64,000 nucleotides of DNA from JAKAWQ01 sp963745975 (GTDB lineage: Bacteria > Pseudomonadota > Alphaproteobacteria > Acetobacterales > Acetobacteraceae): assembly GCA_963745975.1 (NCBI GenBank), contig CAVUZJ010000002.1:310001-374000 (forward strand), given 5' to 3'. Each line of letters begins with the position of its first letter. The stretch's first letter is position 1. The notes below the pieces were generated by a model. It searched no databases, was not told the DNA's origin, and saw only the letters and a program-made list of their open reading frames with translations. The position numbers and the translations under genes are program-made. Below are positions 61,455 through 64,000 of the stretch, in pieces.

Positions 61455-62273
61455 ATGGCGATGCTCGCAGGGCTTCGCGTCTCATGGATCGCCCGGTTGG
61501 CGATGCTCGCTTGCGTCCTTGGCTTGTGGACGACGGCGGAAGGCCGCGCGCAATCGCTCGACGCGCTGATCAGCCGCGGCGAGATCAATATCGGCTGCCT
61601 GATCGATGCGCCGCCGTACGGATTCCTGAATGGTCGGCAGCAGCCCGAGGGATACGACATCGATGTCGCGCATCTGCTGGGGAAGGATTTGGGCGTCAAG
61701 GTCAACATCATCCCCGTCACCGGGCAGACGCGCATCCCCTATCTGCTGACCGGAAAGATCGACGTCGTCATCGCGACGATGGGAATCACGCCCCAGCGCG
61801 CCAGGCAGGTGCTGTTCAGCGTCCCGTACGGCGCCATCTCCGCGTACATCCTCGCATCGAAGGACCGCACAATCAAAACCGCCGCCGACCTGAAGGGCCT
61901 CCGCATCGGCGTGCCGCGGGGCAGCACCTTCGACTATTGGCTGACCGCGATGGTCGGTCATAGGGCGACGATCATGCGTTTCGACGGCGACGCGAGCACC
62001 TACCAGGCGCTGGTCTCCGGGCAGGTAGATGCGCTCGCCCAGACCGGCATCATCCTCGATGCCATCAATCAGAGTCATCCGTCCCTGCATCTCGAGAAGA
62101 AGATGCTCATCGGCCGGCAATGGGACGCGATCGCGGTGCGTCGCGGCCAGTACCAGCTCATGTACTTCATCAACACGGTCCTTGCGTACCATATCGACAA
62201 CGGCGATCTCAACGCGCTCTATGAAAAGTGGTTCCACGAGCCGCTCCCGACGCCGAGGCTCGCTGCCCAGTGA
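61455..62273 (+). CDS. Amino-acid-type ABC transporter substrate-binding protein
   Basis: A 272-residue family-3 binding protein. The signal peptide ends near GRAQS. INIGCLIDAPPYGFLNGRQQPEGYDIDVAHLLGKDL is characteristic (split across the first lobe), as is TGKIDVVIATMGITPQRA. It binds a polar amino acid or organic acid. No permease or ATPase follows; the next gene, a cyclase-family hydrolase, starts in an overlapping GTGA. It is probably regulated by the divergent LysR protein. Confidence 0.92.
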   Translation: MAMLAGLRVSWIARLAMLACVLGLWTTAEGRAQSLDALISRGEINIGCLIDAPPYGFLNGRQQPEGYDIDVAHLLGKDLGVKVNIIPVTGQTRIPYLLTGKIDVVIATMGITPQRARQVLFSVPYGAISAYILASKDRTIKTAADLKGLRIGVPRGSTFDYWLTAMVGHRATIMRFDGDASTYQALVSGQVDALAQTGIILDAINQSHPSLHLEKKMLIGRQWDAIAVRRGQYQLMYFINTVLAYHIDNGDLNALYEKWFHEPLPTPRLAAQ

Positions 62274-63355
62274 CGGCTTCGGTCAATCGCGCGCGCGAGA
62301 CAGAGGGGCCGCACCCGCCGCGATGGCGCTTCCGTCCGGAGGGCTCGACCTGGGGCGACTGGGGCGAGAACGACCAGATCGGCCGGTTGAATCTGCTGAA
62401 CGCCGAGATTCGCCGCGCGGCGCTGCGAGAGGCGCGGGAGGGAATCGCGTTCTGCCTCAGCCTGCCGCTCGACTATCCCGGCGGAAGCGTACTTAGCCCG
62501 CGCCGGCATCCGCCGCAATTGCAGCCGACGCTGCGCGAGGGCATGCCCAGCCTCAACTACCCATTCGCGCGCGAAGCCCCGTTCTGCACCGACATCATCT
62601 CGGACGACAGCGTGCTGCTGCATCTGCAATATTCGACGCAATGGGATAGCCTCGCCCATATCGGGGCGCTCTTTGATGCCGATGGGGACGGCGTCGCGGA
62701 GCCGGTGTACTACAACGGCTTTCGCGCCGGCATCGAAATCCTGGGCCCGCTCGATTATCGCGAGGCCATCCCCACTCCGACCGGCCGGACAGGGTCCTAC
62801 GCCGAAGCGCTCGGCATCGACACGATCGCCGCGTCCTGCGTCCAGGGGCGCGGCGTGATGGTGGATCTTGGGCGCCATTTCGGCGAGGCCAGAATTGTCG
62901 TCGGCTACGAGGCGTTGATGCGGGTGCTGGAGGAGGACGGGATCGGCATCGAGGCCGGCGACCTGGTCTGCCTGCGGACGGGATTCGACGAGCTCTTGCT
63001 CAGCATGCTGAAGGCGCCCGACCCGCACCGGGTCCATACCTCCTGCGCGGTGCTCGACGGGCGGGACGAGCGACTCCTGCGATGGATCACGGAGACGAAC
63101 CTCGCCGCGCTGATCTCCGACAACGCCGCCGTCGAGCAGGTGGTCGCCGGCGCGGGGCCCGACGTGACCGGCCGCCTTCCGTTGCACGGACATTGCCTGT
63201 TCAAGCTCGGGGTGCCGCTCGGGGAGCTCTGGCATCTGAGCGCGCTCGCCGAATGGCTGCACGAGCATCGGCGCAGCCGGTTCCTGCTGACGGCGCCGCC
63301 ATTGCGACTGCCCGGCGCCGTCGGTTCGCCGGTCACGCCGGTCGCAACCGTATGA
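62270..63355 (+). CDS. Cyclase family protein (kynurenine-formamidase-like hydrolase)
   Basis: A 361-residue protein of the PF04199 family, metal-dependent hydrolases including bacterial arylformamidases. WGENDQIGRLNLLNAE and the metal-site segment STQWDSLAHIGALFD are seen; the latter is a His/Asp variant of the HxGTHxD motif. Later, GRGVMVDLGRH and the LHGHCLFKLGVPLGELWHLSAL end are family-like. GTG 62270 overlaps the binding-protein stop. Likely part of a pathway with the aldolase downstream; the substrate is unknown. Confidence 0.88.
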   Translation: MTASVNRARETEGPHPPRWRFRPEGSTWGDWGENDQIGRLNLLNAEIRRAALREAREGIAFCLSLPLDYPGGSVLSPRRHPPQLQPTLREGMPSLNYPFAREAPFCTDIISDDSVLLHLQYSTQWDSLAHIGALFDADGDGVAEPVYYNGFRAGIEILGPLDYREAIPTPTGRTGSYAEALGIDTIAASCVQGRGVMVDLGRHFGEARIVVGYEALMRVLEEDGIGIEAGDLVCLRTGFDELLLSMLKAPDPHRVHTSCAVLDGRDERLLRWITETNLAALISDNAAVEQVVAGAGPDVTGRLPLHGHCLFKLGVPLGELWHLSALAEWLHEHRRSRFLLTAPPLRLPGAVGSPVTPVATV

Positions 63356-63461
63356 TCCGCCGCAACGGAGGGAGCGGTTCGTTCCGGCCCCGCGCCCTGG
63401 CGGCGGACCGCAGTACGCCGTACTGATCCAGGCGGGCCTATCAATGGCGAGGGGAGCATAG

Positions 63462-64000
63462 ATGCACGCGAACGCGATGCGAGCAGGCGTGGAGCGAGGG
63501 GAGCTTCAAATCGGAACCTGGGTCAACATGATCCGAACACCCGCCATCCTCTCGCTGCTGAAGGAAGCGAGGCTGGATTTCGCCCGCGTGGACATGGAGC
63601 ATTCCGCCGCCTCGATCGAGACCATCGCGGACATGGCGGTCCTGGCGCGCGCGTTGAACTTCCCGATTGCGGTGCGCCCGCCGAAAGCCAACCGCGAATG
63701 GATCACGCGGCTTCTGGATGTGGGGGTCTGGAACCTCCATTGCCCGCAGGTCGAGAATGCGGCGCATGCGGCGGAGATCGTGGCGGCGTCGCGCTACGCG
63801 CCATGGGGGCTGCGCGGCAATGGCGGGCTGGGTCCGGCGACGGACTTCGAGGCTTCCGGGACGGTCGAGGAGCGACGGGCCTTTGCCAACAAGCAGGTGT
63901 TCGTGACCGTGATGTTCGAGACCGCGGCGGCGTTCGAGCATCTCGATGCGATCGCCGGCATGGACGGCATCGACGCGCTCACCCTGGGCCCGGCCGATCT
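63462..64000 (+). CDS. HpcH/HpaI aldolase/citrate lyase family protein, C-terminus outside window
   Basis: The first 179 residues of a class II (pyruvate) aldolase. QIGTWVNMIRTPAI and FARVDMEHSAASIETIADMA are the start and the metal/substrate region; RPPKANREWITRLLDVGVWN, PWGLRGNGGLG and VMFETAAAFEHLDAIAGMDG follow, with the TLGPADL motif cut at the edge. It cleaves 2-oxo acids to pyruvate and an aldehyde. GGGGAGCATAG precedes ATG 63462. A damaged partial copy is found at 60118-60292. Confidence 0.93.
   Translation, partial: MHANAMRAGVERGELQIGTWVNMIRTPAILSLLKEARLDFARVDMEHSAASIETIADMAVLARALNFPIAVRPPKANREWITRLLDVGVWNLHCPQVENAAHAAEIVAASRYAPWGLRGNGGLGPATDFEASGTVEERRAFANKQVFVTVMFETAAAFEHLDAIAGMDGIDALTLGPAD

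Overview
The window is about two-thirds G+C, with dense, often overlapping genes (many ATGA and TGATG junctions), GTG and TTG starts, Sec/Tat-exported proteins and ABC-type uptake systems. Protein style points to an alphaproteobacterium, most likely Acetobacteraceae/Rhodospirillales. No rRNA, tRNA or CRISPR array was seen.

Layout. (1) 1-5565: the 5' part of a cation-diffusion-facilitator gene, a Gfo/Idh/MocA dehydrogenase, and a divergent carbohydrate operon (SDR dehydrogenase, permease, binding protein, ATPase). (2) 5987-20762: an export-heavy cluster holding a DUF2092 protein, a Gly/Tyr-rich protein, a beta-barrel, a DUF1254/DUF1214 protein, two unknown secreted proteins, a formylglycine-generating enzyme (FGE) gene split by an IS3-family element, two arylsulfatases and a small secreted protein. 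(3) 20858-31595: a pqiB-pqiC-pqiA set, a gene with an FNR-type box upstream, MsrB, a lipoprotein, VOC and CBS proteins, an unrecognised gene pair and a PEP-CTERM protein behind a sigma-54-type promoter. (4) 31693-43866: housekeeping and metabolic genes (cysS, trmJ-like, rpsD, cysteine synthase, sterol-desaturase family, rhodanese, mtnA, peptide-type binding protein, DsbA-like, TauD-like), broken by a 317-bp nested palindrome. (5) 44529-54340: a phosphonate island with a phosphonate monoester hydrolase-type gene, phosphonoacetate hydrolase, a PhnSTUV-type 2-aminoethylphosphonate importer and two class-III aminotransferase-fold enzymes, one resembling PbfA. (6) 54377-64000: glycosyltransferase, cytochrome c, a frameshifted TPR-sulfotransferase gene, a second sterol-desaturase-family gene, a second PEP-CTERM gene with a near-consensus sigma-54 promoter, a chimeric gene relic, and a LysR/binding protein/cyclase/HpcH-aldolase cluster cut by the window end.

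Links between genes. The two arylsulfatases and the monoester hydrolase all carry the C-x-P-x-R motif that FGE converts to formylglycine, yet the only FGE gene here is split by a transposon. Removing the IS and one copy of its 3-bp target duplication restores the FGE frame exactly, so the insertion looks recent. The two PEP-CTERM genes lie 28 kb apart and share sigma-54-type promoters at similar distances. The relic at 60116-60403 joins a copy of the aldolase gene at the window end to a copy of the cytochrome c gene at 55268, with the join at a shared 10-bp sequence.
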